DNA from: Bacilli bacterium PM5-9 | Lineage (GTDB): Bacteria > Bacillota_I > Bacilli_A > JAJDGJ01 | Assembly (NCBI GenBank): GCA_029893765.1 | Contig: JARXZD010000002.1 | Span: forward strand, 34,661 to 98,660 | DNA: 64,000 bases | Direction: 5' to 3' | Part shown: in pieces, positions 10,662 to 19,855 of the stretch | How positions within the stretch are numbered: the first letter of the stretch is position 1 | How the letters are laid out: each line of letters starts with the position of its first letter | Program-made: the position numbers and the translations under genes | Notes under the pieces: generated by a model | The model's input: the letters and a program-made list of their open reading frames with translations, nothing else | The model's database searches: none | Told to the model about the DNA's origin: nothing

Positions 10662-11552
10662 ATGATAGACTCTAACTATAAAAAAATACGATTTGTTTTA
10701 GCTTCAATTCTATTTTTAAATTTACTTGTATCATTTACGAAAATTTTTCTTGGTTACTATACCAACTCTCAAAGTGTCTATGCTGATGGGTTTCACTCTT
10801 TAAGTGATGGTTTTAATAATATTATCGGTATTGTTGCTTTATCTATTGCGTATAAGCCTGCTGATGAAAATCATCCATATGGACATAAAAAAATTGAAAC
10901 AATCTTATCTTTATTTATTGGTTTTATTTTACTTTTAATGTCTTATAATATCTTTGTTGATGCACTTAAAAATTTCAATAAACCTTTAAACTTAAATATA
11001 TCAATTTTTTCTATATTGATAATGATTGCTACAATGATTGTTAATATTTTTGTAACTATTTATGAAAAGAAGAAGGGTGAAGAATTAAATAGTTCTTTCT
11101 TAATTAGTGATGCTAAACATACAATGTCTGATGTTTATGTCAGTGCATCAGTTGTTATTTCATTAATTGGTATTAAATATTTAGGCTTACCTGAATACTT
11201 TGATACAATAATTTCATTTTTAGTTGTGATTTTCATTTTTAAAACAGCAATCACTATTATAATTGATTCTTCCAAGATTTTAAGTGATACTAAAATAATT
11301 AATCCAGAGTTAGTTGAAGAGATTGTTTATTCTTTTAATGATGTAAAAGAATGCCATATGATAAAGAGTAGGGGCTTTGACAACTTTGCTTTTTTAGAAC
11401 TACATGTTTTAGTTGATGAAAATATGAGTGTAAAGGTGGCTCATTCTTTATCACATGATATTGAGACAAAAATAAAAAAAGAGATAATGAAAAATGTCAA
11501 TGTTGTAATTCACATTGAGCCATTTGGTAATAGTCATATTGATGAGGAGTGA
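10662..11552 (+). CDS. Cation diffusion facilitator family metal efflux protein
   Basis: A 296-residue CDF transporter: about six membrane helices and a C-terminal cytoplasmic metal-sensing domain (from about residue 210). Metal-site signatures are the helix-II motif HSLSD and the helix-V motif HTMSD, each contributing His and Asp. The loop HPYGHKKIET is typical of the FieF/MntE/CzcD class. It exports divalent metals (Zn, Mn or Fe) in exchange for protons; which metal cannot be told from sequence. The next gene, a WYL-type regulator, begins 6 bases after the stop and may share the transcript. Confidence 0.92.
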   Translation: MIDSNYKKIRFVLASILFLNLLVSFTKIFLGYYTNSQSVYADGFHSLSDGFNNIIGIVALSIAYKPADENHPYGHKKIETILSLFIGFILLLMSYNIFVDALKNFNKPLNLNISIFSILIMIATMIVNIFVTIYEKKKGEELNSSFLISDAKHTMSDVYVSASVVISLIGIKYLGLPEYFDTIISFLVVIFIFKTAITIIIDSSKILSDTKIINPELVEEIVYSFNDVKECHMIKSRGFDNFAFLELHVLVDENMSVKVAHSLSHDIETKIKKEIMKNVNVVIHIEPFGNSHIDEE

Positions 11553-11558
11553 TTGAAT

Positions 11559-12521
11559 ATGTCAACTAGAGTTGCTAATAGTATCAAAATGTTAGAAATA
11601 TTAAGAGATGGTCGAAAGTATAAAAAAAATGAGCTTGCTCAATTATTACAAACAAATCCAAGGAATATTATTGAATATCGTAAAGATTTATATGATGCTG
11701 GTTATAATATCGAATATCAAAATGGTACAAATGGTGGTTATTATTTGGATAGTGCTTGTTTATTACCTAGTGTAAATTTATCGAACAATGAAAAGACGGC
11801 ACTTTTAAGATCCTATGATTTTTTAAAGAATAGTGACTTTTTTCATTTGAAAAACTATTATGATGCTCTTATTAAAATTAAAGCAAATTTTGATTCTAGT
11901 AATTTACTTCATGAATCATATATTAATCAAGCTCGTCCTGTTGATATTGATTTAATTGATAATTATTACAAAGTATTATCGAATGCTATTTCAATGCACC
12001 GTAAGGTATCATTAAAATATGAATCTATTAATAGCGATACTATTAAAAAGACAATTATTCATCCTTATGAGTTAATTCGTTATCAAAATTTTTGGTATTT
12101 GATTGCTCGTGATGAATCGAGCGATAAGCAATTTAAAATTTATAAATTATCTAAAAGAATGAAAGAATTAACAATCTTAGAAGATAAACCGTTTTACTTT
12201 GATGAAGATTTTAAAGCAAGTGATTATATTGGTAAAACTTCTCTTATTAAGCTAGAACGTTTTGAAATAGAATTGATTGCTACTGGGGCAAGTGCTGTAT
12301 CGTTAAGTGAAAAAAAGATTGGTTTAGACCCTGTTTATGATTGGGTTGATCAAAATACACTTTGCCTTAAAACTACAATTGAAGGGAAGTATAATGCTAT
12401 TGGCTTAATTTTATCATTAGGTAATAATGCAAAATTAGTGAAGCCACAATCACTTGTTGATGAGATTAAAAAGATTATTGAAAAGATGCATAACATCTAC
12501 ATTGATAGTTCACACTTATAA
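11559..12521 (+). CDS. HTH/WYL-domain transcriptional regulator
   Basis: N-terminal helix-turn-helix of the HTH_11/DeoR-like type (ARDG-like RDGRKYKKNELAQLLQTNPR), then a central linker and a WYL domain with the strand IHPYELIRYQNFWYLIARD, followed by a C-terminal WCX-type extension. WYL proteins bind ligands (often nucleotides or nucleic acid ends) and regulate transcription; the ligand here is unknown. Start placed at ATG 11559 (320 residues) with GAGGAG 9 bases upstream; an in-frame TTG at 11553 is too close to that site. It could regulate the upstream metal efflux gene. Confidence 0.85.
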   Translation: MSTRVANSIKMLEILRDGRKYKKNELAQLLQTNPRNIIEYRKDLYDAGYNIEYQNGTNGGYYLDSACLLPSVNLSNNEKTALLRSYDFLKNSDFFHLKNYYDALIKIKANFDSSNLLHESYINQARPVDIDLIDNYYKVLSNAISMHRKVSLKYESINSDTIKKTIIHPYELIRYQNFWYLIARDESSDKQFKIYKLSKRMKELTILEDKPFYFDEDFKASDYIGKTSLIKLERFEIELIATGASAVSLSEKKIGLDPVYDWVDQNTLCLKTTIEGKYNAIGLILSLGNNAKLVKPQSLVDEIKKIIEKMHNIYIDSSHL

Positions 12522-12562
12522 CACATGAAAGTGCGATAATACTGAAGTAAGGGAGTGGTTTT

Positions 12563-13672
12563 ATGAAAAAAGAAAACAGTTTTTTCAAAAGAAATAAAGA
12601 AAAAATGATTTTTGTATCACTAATTGTTATGGTTTTACTATTTATAGTAAACCTTATAATGATTTTACAAATTAAAAATGATGATGATAGTTTTAGCAAT
12701 TCAAATAATCAGGCATCATCAATTAAAATATCTGATGATACAACTAAGGTTGTTAAAAAGGTAAATGATAGTGTAGTTACTGTTGCTTTATATCAGGGTG
12801 ATGAATTAATAGGTAATGGTAGTGGCTCAATTATTAGTTACAAAAATAATAAGGCTAAAATTGTGACTAATAACCATGTTGTTGATGTTGAATCTAATAT
12901 TACTATTAAAATTATTTTTTCTAATAAAAAAGAGGTTAAAGCTAAAATTCTTGGTAAAGATGCTATATCTGATTTAGCATTACTTGAAGTAACAACTAAT
13001 TTTAAAGTTACACCAATTGAAATAGGTGATTCTGATAAATTGCAGGCTGGTGAAAGTGTAATTGCTATTGGTTCTCCATTAGATACTGAGTTTTCTGGAA
13101 CAGTTACAAAAGGGATTATCTCGGGTGTTAATAGGACTATTGAAACTGATACTAATGGTGATAATATTCCTGATTATGCAATGCAAGCACTTCAAACTGA
13201 TACAACGATTAATCCTGGTAATAGTGGTGGTCCATTAATTAATATGGCAGGTCAAATGGTTGGTATTAACACTAGTAAAATAAGTCAAACTGGTTTTGAG
13301 GGTATGGGATTTTCTATTCCATCAAATGAAGCTGTTACTATTTTAAAACAATTAGAAAAGAATGGTAAAGTTGATAGACCAACGTTAGGTATTTCTTATC
13401 AAGCTGTCTCTGCAATTCCAGAGTATGCTTATGATCGTTTTAACATTCCTAGTAACATTGAAGAAGGACTTTATATTGTTGAAATAGTTAAAAATTCTGC
13501 TGCTGCTAAAGCTGGATTAAAGGCTGATGATATTATATTTGAAGTTGAAGGTGAAAAAATAACAAGTACTTCTATTTTTACTTCAAAATTATATTCAAAG
13601 AAAAATGGCGATAAACTTAAACTTAAAATTTATCGAGATGGTAAGGAAAAAACAATTACTGTAACCTTATAA
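12563..13672 (+). CDS. htrA: Membrane-anchored HtrA/DegP-type serine protease
   Basis: A 369-residue S1C protease with a short basic N-terminus, one membrane anchor (about residues 15-36), a trypsin-like domain and one C-terminal PDZ domain (from about residue 275). The catalytic triad is complete: His105 in VTNNHVVD, Asp137 in AISDLALLE, and Ser221 in NPGNSGGPL. HtrA proteases degrade or refold misfolded extracytoplasmic proteins under heat and secretion stress. The ATG follows AAGGGAGTGG. It is transcribed towards the dif site 240 bases downstream. Confidence 0.95.
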   Translation: MKKENSFFKRNKEKMIFVSLIVMVLLFIVNLIMILQIKNDDDSFSNSNNQASSIKISDDTTKVVKKVNDSVVTVALYQGDELIGNGSGSIISYKNNKAKIVTNNHVVDVESNITIKIIFSNKKEVKAKILGKDAISDLALLEVTTNFKVTPIEIGDSDKLQAGESVIAIGSPLDTEFSGTVTKGIISGVNRTIETDTNGDNIPDYAMQALQTDTTINPGNSGGPLINMAGQMVGINTSKISQTGFEGMGFSIPSNEAVTILKQLEKNGKVDRPTLGISYQAVSAIPEYAYDRFNIPSNIEEGLYIVEIVKNSAAAKAGLKADDIIFEVEGEKITSTSIFTSKLYSKKNGDKLKLKIYRDGKEKTITVTL

Positions 13673-13722
13673 CATATTTAATGTAAGATAAGCTGGTATT
13701 ATATTATCAAGGAGATGGTAGT

Positions 13723-13911
13723 ATGAAACCAGTTTTTTTAAATAGATTATTGAATATTGTATTCTCAATTTGTTTTAGCGGATCAATTTTTCATTTGCTG
13801 GGGTTATTGTTTAGCAGTTTTACAAGTAATCTTATATTTGTTATAATGTTTGTATGCCTAACAAAATATGTACATGAAGTTGTAGAGTATGAAGATAATT
13901 TAAATACATAA
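13723..13911 (+). CDS. Small membrane protein, 62 residues, ending at dif
   Basis: Two hydrophobic stretches (about residues 6-30 and 33-48) predict a two-helix membrane protein; the tail is acidic (EVVEYEDNLNT). No family recognised. The ATG has a good AAGGAGATGG Shine-Dalgarno. A possible extended -10 (TGG-TATTAT) sits just before it. Its TAA stop shares its last base with the first base of the dif site, so the gene abuts the site exactly. It may simply fill the space between htrA and dif. Confidence 0.65.
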   Translation: MKPVFLNRLLNIVFSICFSGSIFHLLGLLFSSFTSNLIFVIMFVCLTKYVHEVVEYEDNLNT

Positions 13912-13938
13912 CTTCGTATAATATATATTATGTTAACT
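13911..13938 (+). other. dif: dif site: XerC/XerD chromosome dimer resolution site
   Basis: A 28-bp sequence: left half ACTTCGTATA, central ATATAT, right half ATTATGTTAACT. Compared with the B. subtilis dif site as I remember it, it matches 25 of 28 positions (differences at positions 6, 9 and 24), and keeps the central region and the conserved right arm. Xer recombinases resolve chromosome dimers here before cell division. A Xer recombinase is encoded at 14563-15489, and the dominant coding strand changes at this point. Confidence 0.9.
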
Positions 13939-13958
13939 AAAATAAAGGAGTTGGTTTT

Positions 13959-14531
13959 TTGAAAAAGAAGTATATTATAATTAGCTTAATTATCGTTATT
14001 CTAATTGCCCTTGTTTATTTGTTTAAAACGGATTTCTTTTTAACAGATGAACAAAAAGATGAAAAAAATAAACAAACACAAATAACTCAAATCAAAAAAA
14101 CGAAGTTTGCTAGTTTGCCTATTATTACAATGGATGAATTAGAACAAAAAATTAATAATGGTGAAGATGTAATCGCCTACTTTGGTTGGATTTATGAATG
14201 CGGTGATGCTAGACTATTTGAATTAAACTCATTTGATAAGTATTTAGATGATGAGAATGTTACTAATAAGTTATTTGTTATTAATTTAGATGATGAGGCA
14301 TTAGAGGCTCTTAGTAAGCCTGAATTAAGAAAACCAATTGCTAAACGTTTTCAAATTGATACATGGACTAAAGATAGTTCTTTAAATCCAATGGAATTAA
14401 AATCGCCTCAATTAGTTCATTATCAAAACAAAAAAATTGTTAATCTTGTTTCTTGGACGCCATTAAGTTCTGATTCAACTTATGGTATTAGAGAAGAATT
14501 ATCTAAAGCATTTTTTGATACTATAAAATAA
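13959..14531 (+). CDS. Membrane-anchored thioredoxin-like protein with a single Cys
   Basis: A TTG start directly behind AAAGGAGTTGG gives a 190-residue protein with an N-terminal membrane anchor (about residues 4-22) and an extracytoplasmic domain. The domain has a strand-turn-helix stretch, VIAYFGWIYECGDARLF, resembling the thioredoxin active-site region (bacteriocin-accessory/thioredoxin-like group). Only one Cys is present where CxxC is expected, so ordinary disulfide exchange through a CxxC is unlikely. Function unknown. It is the first gene right of dif and still on +, convergent with the xer operon. Confidence 0.6.
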   Translation: MKKKYIIISLIIVILIALVYLFKTDFFLTDEQKDEKNKQTQITQIKKTKFASLPIITMDELEQKINNGEDVIAYFGWIYECGDARLFELNSFDKYLDDENVTNKLFVINLDDEALEALSKPELRKPIAKRFQIDTWTKDSSLNPMELKSPQLVHYQNKKIVNLVSWTPLSSDSTYGIREELSKAFFDTIK

Positions 14532-14550
14532 ACTTTGAAATTTCAAATAA

Positions 14551-14580
14551 AGAACTCTGAAATTAATCAGAGTTTTTTAT
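14551..14580. terminator. Bidirectional terminator between the thioredoxin-like gene and xer
   Basis: AACTCTGA-AATTAA-TCAGAGTT, with T-rich flanks on both strands. It separates the convergent + gene and the - strand xer operon and marks the actual strand switch beside dif. Confidence 0.8.
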
Positions 14581-15489
14581 TTTCTTATTATACAATGGAT
14601 GTGCTTCTTTATATGATTTTTTTATATAATCACTATTAACATGAGTATAAATTTGAGTAGTTGATATATCACTATGACCAAGTAAGACTTGAACACTTCT
14701 TAAATCAACTCCATTATTTAACAAATGTGTAGCAAATGAATGTCTCAAAGTATGTGGTGATACATTTTTTGTAATATTAGCCTTTAAACAATGTTTTTTT
14801 ACTATTTTAAAGAAACCTTGTCTTGTTATTGGATCACCCTTTGCATTAACAAATAAATAATCAGAATAATTTAAATCTAAAATATCCCTTCTTGTTTGAA
14901 GTAAATAATTTTCTAATACTTCAACAATCGCATCATTTAATGGAATAATTCTTTCTTTATTACCCTTCCCCACTATTTTTAAGTATTTATCATTTAAAAA
15001 TAATTGTGATACATTTATATTAATTAATTCACTAACACGTGTTCCTGTATAGTACATTAGAAAAACCATTACTTTATTTCTTTTATCTAAATTTGTTTTT
15101 TCATCAAATGTTTCTAAAAAATTAACAATTTCATTGCTATCTAAATATTCAGGTACTTTTTTTGTAACTTTTGGTAATGAAAGCAATGCTGCCTTATTTT
15201 CTGTTAAATAATCTTTTACATAGAGAAACTTAAAAAACGATTTCAAGCAGCTAATTTTTCGAGCAATACTACTTTTTGATAAATTATTATCATATAAAGT
15301 AGCAACATAATTTGTAAGCAATTCATTATTAATGATATTTAAGTCATTAATTTTTTTATTGTCCAAATACAATAAAAAGTTATCTAAATCCTTTTGATAA
15401 CTAATTATTGTATTATTACTAACTTTCTTTTCAACTTTTAAAAATTGCATAAAGTTTTTTATTGCAAATTCTTTCTTAATAACTGACAT
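14563..15489 (-). CDS. Tyrosine recombinase XerC/XerD family
   Basis: A 308-residue site-specific recombinase with an N-terminal SAM-like core-binding domain and a C-terminal catalytic domain. Catalytic residues are visible: first Arg in TGTRVSEL, HxxR in HTLRHSFATHL, and the late His and nucleophilic Tyr in LLGHSDISTTQIYTHV. It should act on dif, which lies only about 0.6 kb away. Start placed at ATG 15489 with AAGGAG ten bases upstream, overlapping the recN end by 14 bases; a longer frame to 15510 would place that Shine-Dalgarno inside the gene. XerD is the more usual partner in a recN neighbourhood, but XerC cannot be excluded. Confidence 0.93.
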   Translation of the reverse strand: MSVIKKEFAIKNFMQFLKVEKKVSNNTIISYQKDLDNFLLYLDNKKINDLNIINNELLTNYVATLYDNNLSKSSIARKISCLKSFFKFLYVKDYLTENKAALLSLPKVTKKVPEYLDSNEIVNFLETFDEKTNLDKRNKVMVFLMYYTGTRVSELININVSQLFLNDKYLKIVGKGNKERIIPLNDAIVEVLENYLLQTRRDILDLNYSDYLFVNAKGDPITRQGFFKIVKKHCLKANITKNVSPHTLRHSFATHLLNNGVDLRSVQVLLGHSDISTTQIYTHVNSDYIKKSYKEAHPLYNKKIKNSD

Positions 15490-17128
15490 TGTTAATAAGC
15501 TCCTTTGCATGATCTAATGCTGTTTCTGATACTGTATTACCAGATAACATTTTAGCGATTTCATTAATTTTTTCATCTTCACTTAAATAATAACAATTAC
15601 TTGTTGTAAATTGCTCATTGCTTGATTTTTCAATATAAAGATGATTTTTTGCATATACAGCTACTTGTGGTAAATGTGTAATGCAAATAACATCGTTATA
15701 CTTACTAATTTGTGCAATCTTTAAACCAATTGCATTTGCTACTTCTCCTGATACACCGGCATCTATTTCATCAAATATATACATTTTTTTACTTTTATTT
15801 AATGATACAATTTTCAATGCTAGCATTAATCTTGACAGCTCACCACCACTTGCAACCATGCTTAATTCTCTTAATGTGCCACCTTTATTTGCACTAAAAA
15901 GAAATACTACCTTATCTAAACCATATTTTGTAAAATCTGTTTTCACTAAATCTATTTTAAATATAGCATCTTTTAAATATAAATCCTTTAAATGAGTCAT
16001 TATTTTTGTTTCAATATCATTAATATATTTTTTTCTAATTTCAGTTAATTTTTTTGAATAACTAAGCATTTTTTCTTTTGACTTTTCTATTTTTTGCTCA
16101 ATTTTTAACACTAATGAATCGCTATTTAGAATAAAATCTATTTTTTCAGTTAAATCAGTAATTTTTTTACTAACTTCCTCTTGAGAATAACCATATTTTT
16201 TTATCATCTTTTGATAATTAAATAACTTCTCTTTTATAATATTATATTCATCACTATCAAAAGAAAGACTATGATATTCATCATTAAGAACTTCATTAAA
16301 ATCAATTAAATTATAATATATATTATCAATATTTTGAGCAAGTTTAGTAAAATTTTCATTAACATCACTCAATTTATTAATTTCACTATTAACAACATTT
16401 AATGATTCAATAACATTATTTGATTTTAAAGTCGATATTGCACTTTCAATTTGATTAGAAATTTTTTCAAAATCCTTATAATATGCTTCTTGATTAGTTA
16501 GTTCATCAACTTCTTTTGCACTAAGATTACTATTTTCAATATCTTTTAATTGGTCTTGATAAAATGATAATAATTCTGGATCAATAGTTTTATTTACTAA
16601 AGTATTATATTCATCAGATAAACTACGATAATTATTTAATTCTTCTAAATATTCTACATATATTTTTTTCTCATCTATATTAAATAAACTATCGATAAAA
16701 TTTTGTTGTGAGCTTTGCTCATTTAATAAATAGGTAGCATCTTGAGAATGTATCTCTACTAAATGTTTTCCAATTTGTTTTACTAAATCATTCGTAACAA
16801 TTCTATTATTTATTTTTAGCTGTGATTTTCCATCTTTTTTTATTTTTTTATTTATTATTAAATAGTCATCATCAATAATAAAATCATTTTCATTTAGGAT
16901 ATTTTCTATAGTTTTATCATAATCAAAAATACCTTCAATTAATGCATAATCATTATTACTAGCAACCATAGCATGAGAAGCACGAGCTCCTAAAAGCTGT
17001 TCAATTGCATCTATTACAATTGACTTACCAGCACCAGTTTGCCCTGTTATTACACTTAATCCATCTCTAAAATCGATAGTCATTTGATTAATTATTGCAA
17101 AGTTTTGAATATTAATTTGTTTTAACAT
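15476..17128 (-). CDS. recN: DNA repair protein RecN
   Basis: A 550-residue SMC-like ATPase acting early at double-strand breaks. Walker A is GQTGAGKS (residues 29-36); long coiled-coil arms fill about residues 150-370. The ABC signature region ASGGELSRLMLALK and Walker B MYIFDEIDAGVSG lie in the C-terminal half, followed by the His-switch region ITHLPQVA. The ATG is preceded by GGTGAT. It lies 4 bases after the dxs stop and overlaps xer, so it is in the middle of the nusB-to-xer operon. Confidence 0.97.
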   Translation of the reverse strand: MLKQINIQNFAIINQMTIDFRDGLSVITGQTGAGKSIVIDAIEQLLGARASHAMVASNNDYALIEGIFDYDKTIENILNENDFIIDDDYLIINKKIKKDGKSQLKINNRIVTNDLVKQIGKHLVEIHSQDATYLLNEQSSQQNFIDSLFNIDEKKIYVEYLEELNNYRSLSDEYNTLVNKTIDPELLSFYQDQLKDIENSNLSAKEVDELTNQEAYYKDFEKISNQIESAISTLKSNNVIESLNVVNSEINKLSDVNENFTKLAQNIDNIYYNLIDFNEVLNDEYHSLSFDSDEYNIIKEKLFNYQKMIKKYGYSQEEVSKKITDLTEKIDFILNSDSLVLKIEQKIEKSKEKMLSYSKKLTEIRKKYINDIETKIMTHLKDLYLKDAIFKIDLVKTDFTKYGLDKVVFLFSANKGGTLRELSMVASGGELSRLMLALKIVSLNKSKKMYIFDEIDAGVSGEVANAIGLKIAQISKYNDVICITHLPQVAVYAKNHLYIEKSSNEQFTTSNCYYLSEDEKINEIAKMLSGNTVSETALDHAKELINNVSY

Positions 17129-17132
17129 TTTA

Positions 17133-18977
17133 TCACCTACTTTTACTGCAATATTTTTTAACTATATCTTGATATGCTAAATTGTACTCTTTCATTAAAA
17201 CATTTATACTACCTGCTTCAACAAATTTATCATCAATACTAATAATTGTTACTTTTGTAGTATTATATTTTTTTTCATTTGCATATTCTAAAATACTAGA
17301 AGCAAATCCTCCACCTTTTATATCAGGCTCATAAATAATTATTTCAGTTTCATTTTTAAATAATTTATCTAATAATTTTGTATCTAATGGTTTTAAAAAT
17401 CGAGCATGAATTAAACCACATTTCTTTTTATCAATAATTTTAGATAACTCTTCAGAATGTGAGCCATAACTTATTAAAACTTTCTTCTTGTTGTTTGCAA
17501 TAGTTTCCCACTTTCCTATTTCAACGTCAATCTTACCAGTTTTTATTAAAGTATTACCGCGTGGATATCTAATAATAAATGGATGATTAGTTTTAAAACC
17601 TAAAGAAACTAATGCGTCTACTTCTAAATTGTCCTTTGGTGCACTTATAATGAAGTTTGGTAAATTACGATATAATGATATATCAAACACACCATGATGT
17701 GTTTGGCCATCTTCACCAACAATTCCCGCACGATCTAAGCCAATTACTACTGGTAAATCCATTCTTGATAAATCATGATTAAATTGATCGTATGATCTTT
17801 GTGAAAAAGTTGAATAGATACTTAAAAAAGGATGCATTCCATTTAAAGCAAGTCCAGCAGCCATCATTGTTGCATGTTGCTCAGCAATTCCAACATCAAA
17901 GCTTCTATCCGGAAAATCTTCAAATATTTTTTCTAATTTTGAACCAGTAATCATTGCTGGTGTTATCGTAACAATTTTATCGTTATTTTGCATTTCATTA
18001 TATACAGCGTCTGCTACCACTTGAGAATAACTTTTTTCATTGTCTTTCTTTTTTTGTAATAATTCTCCACTTGGCGCATCAAATTTTCCTATTCCATGCC
18101 ATTTTCCAGTTACATCATTTTCGGCATATTTATAACCTTTACCTTTTTTAGTAAGAACGTGTACGACTATTGGTCCTTTTGAGGCTTTTGCTTTATTCAA
18201 TCCTCTTAATAAATCATGAAAATCATGACCATCTAAAGGTCCAATATAATCAATTCCCATATCAACAAACATATTTGAAATAACAGTGCTTTTTACCATA
18301 TCTTTTATTTTCTTTGAACCATTATATGCTACTTGTCCAACTTTACTTTTATTCATTATTTCCTTATAATTTTGTTTTGCTTTATTATATGACATAGAAA
18401 TTCTCATTTTATCTAAAAGATTATTTAATCCACCAACATTTTTTGAAATTGACATTTCATTATCATTCAAAATAACAATCACTTTCTTTTGTAGATGTCC
18501 TAAATGATTTAATGCCTCTATTGCCATTCCACCAGATAAAGCACCATCACCAATAACAGGTACTATATCATATTTCTCATTGTTTAAATCGCGTGCTATG
18601 GCCATTCCAACCGCACATGAGATTGTTGTTGAACTATGTCCGCCTTCAAAACAATCATATTCTGATTCTGATATTTTTTGATATCCTGATAAGCCTTGAT
18701 ATGTTCTTAAAGTAGAAAAATCTTTAGCTCTACCAGTTAAAATTTTATGAATATATGATTGATGTCCTACATCAAAGAAAATTTTATCTTGTGGGGCATT
18801 AAATACTTTATGTAATGCGATAGTTAATTCAATTACTCCTAAATTACTTGATAAATGCCCACCTGTATTTGCAATACTGCAGACCAAAAACTTCCTAATA
18901 TCCTTAGCAAGTTTTTTTAATTCATTATTATTATATTCATCTAAAAAGATTGGATTTTCAATGTTTTCGATATCCAA
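17133..18977 (-). CDS. dxs: 1-deoxy-D-xylulose-5-phosphate synthase
   Basis: Thiamine-diphosphate enzyme joining pyruvate and glyceraldehyde 3-phosphate, the first step of the MEP isoprenoid route. The thiamine-binding motif begins at GDGALSGGMAIEAL and ends at a conserved NDN; the catalytic Glu is in VGIAEQHATMMAAG; the transketolase C-terminal domain follows. I place the start at TTG 18977 (MDIENIENPIF, 614 residues), because GAGGTGG lies 5 bases before it and the family begins with a similar M-D-L/I-E-x-I; the upstream GTG is part of that Shine-Dalgarno. It sits beside ispA, the next step in isoprenoid chain building. Confidence 0.96.
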   Translation of the reverse strand: MDIENIENPIFLDEYNNNELKKLAKDIRKFLVCSIANTGGHLSSNLGVIELTIALHKVFNAPQDKIFFDVGHQSYIHKILTGRAKDFSTLRTYQGLSGYQKISESEYDCFEGGHSSTTISCAVGMAIARDLNNEKYDIVPVIGDGALSGGMAIEALNHLGHLQKKVIVILNDNEMSISKNVGGLNNLLDKMRISMSYNKAKQNYKEIMNKSKVGQVAYNGSKKIKDMVKSTVISNMFVDMGIDYIGPLDGHDFHDLLRGLNKAKASKGPIVVHVLTKKGKGYKYAENDVTGKWHGIGKFDAPSGELLQKKKDNEKSYSQVVADAVYNEMQNNDKIVTITPAMITGSKLEKIFEDFPDRSFDVGIAEQHATMMAAGLALNGMHPFLSIYSTFSQRSYDQFNHDLSRMDLPVVIGLDRAGIVGEDGQTHHGVFDISLYRNLPNFIISAPKDNLEVDALVSLGFKTNHPFIIRYPRGNTLIKTGKIDVEIGKWETIANNKKKVLISYGSHSEELSKIIDKKKCGLIHARFLKPLDTKLLDKLFKNETEIIIYEPDIKGGGFASSILEYANEKKYNTTKVTIISIDDKFVEAGSINVLMKEYNLAYQDIVKKYCSKSR

Positions 18978-18988
18978 TATAACCACCT

Positions 18989-19855
18989 CTATAATTTTCT
19001 ATTTGCGATTTCTAAAATTAACAGATGAAATTTTGTACCTGATAATTGCAATTTATCTAGTAATACTTCAATTTGATCAAAATAAGATTCAACTAATAAA
19101 TTAGCTTTTTCAACACCAATTTGTTCAACAATAGTTGCTTTTTCATTTTTTTGATCTGAATTAATATTTTTACCAATTTCTTGACTAGTTTTTGTTTGTT
19201 CAAGAATATCATCTTGTATTTGGAAAGCTTGCCCAAGGTGTGCCCCAAGACTCATGAAGTCATCAATTTGTTTATCAGCAATTATTGCCGCCATTGCTAA
19301 ACTTGCTTGAATTAATAAACAAGTCTTATAGTAATAAATATGTTCAATATCAGTAATGCTCATATCTTTTGTAGCATCTAAATCTTTTTGTTGGCCATAA
19401 ATCATTCCATTTGAACCAGCAGCAAGTGATAGTGTTCTAATTAATTTTAATGATAATTGTGGATCAATATCCATACTTGTTAAAAGGTAAAATGCATCAG
19501 TTAATAAAGCATCTCCGCAAAGAATGGCTGTTGCTTCACCAAATTTAATATGAGTTGTTGGTTTTCCTCGTCTTAATGTATCATTATCCATTCCTGGTAA
19601 ATCATCATGAACTAATGAATATGTATGTACCATTTCAATAGCACAAATAACATTCTCATATTTTTTATAATCAATATTGAATTGTTCTAATAACATCATA
19701 AATAAAATTGGTCTAATTCTTTTACCACCATCAAGTAAACTATACACCATACTTGCTTTTATTTTAGAATCCTTTTGAACGTTTTCATTTAACATATTTG
19801 CTAAAATATTATTTACTTCTATTTCATAACTTTTAATATTTAATTCATTACTCAT
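18989..19855 (-). CDS. ispA: Farnesyl/geranylgeranyl diphosphate synthase (IspA type)
   Basis: A 288-residue trans-prenyltransferase that condenses IPP with allylic diphosphates to make C15 (or C20) precursors of quinones and undecaprenyl carriers. The first Asp-rich motif DDLPGMDND and its RRGKPTTH follow-up are present; the second is QDDILEQ, with Glu in place of the usual final Asp. The start at 19855 is preceded by AAAGGAG and overlaps the xseB stop by 8 bases; an ATG three codons earlier lies too close to that site. Chain length cannot be fixed from sequence alone. Confidence 0.93.
   Translation of the reverse strand: MSNELNIKSYEIEVNNILANMLNENVQKDSKIKASMVYSLLDGGKRIRPILFMMLLEQFNIDYKKYENVICAIEMVHTYSLVHDDLPGMDNDTLRRGKPTTHIKFGEATAILCGDALLTDAFYLLTSMDIDPQLSLKLIRTLSLAAGSNGMIYGQQKDLDATKDMSITDIEHIYYYKTCLLIQASLAMAAIIADKQIDDFMSLGAHLGQAFQIQDDILEQTKTSQEIGKNINSDQKNEKATIVEQIGVEKANLLVESYFDQIEVLLDKLQLSGTKFHLLILEIANRKL

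Noticed and set aside
12475..12699. A small - strand reading frame over the htrA start region
   Set aside because: It covers the htrA start, has no ribosome-binding site and no match, and lies opposite a clear gene.
13909..13940. A loxP-like half site (ATAACTTCGTATA) at the dif site
   Set aside because: Only one arm agrees with loxP; the other arm is that of dif, and the whole 28 bp aligns with B. subtilis dif. The likeness reflects the shared recombinase family.
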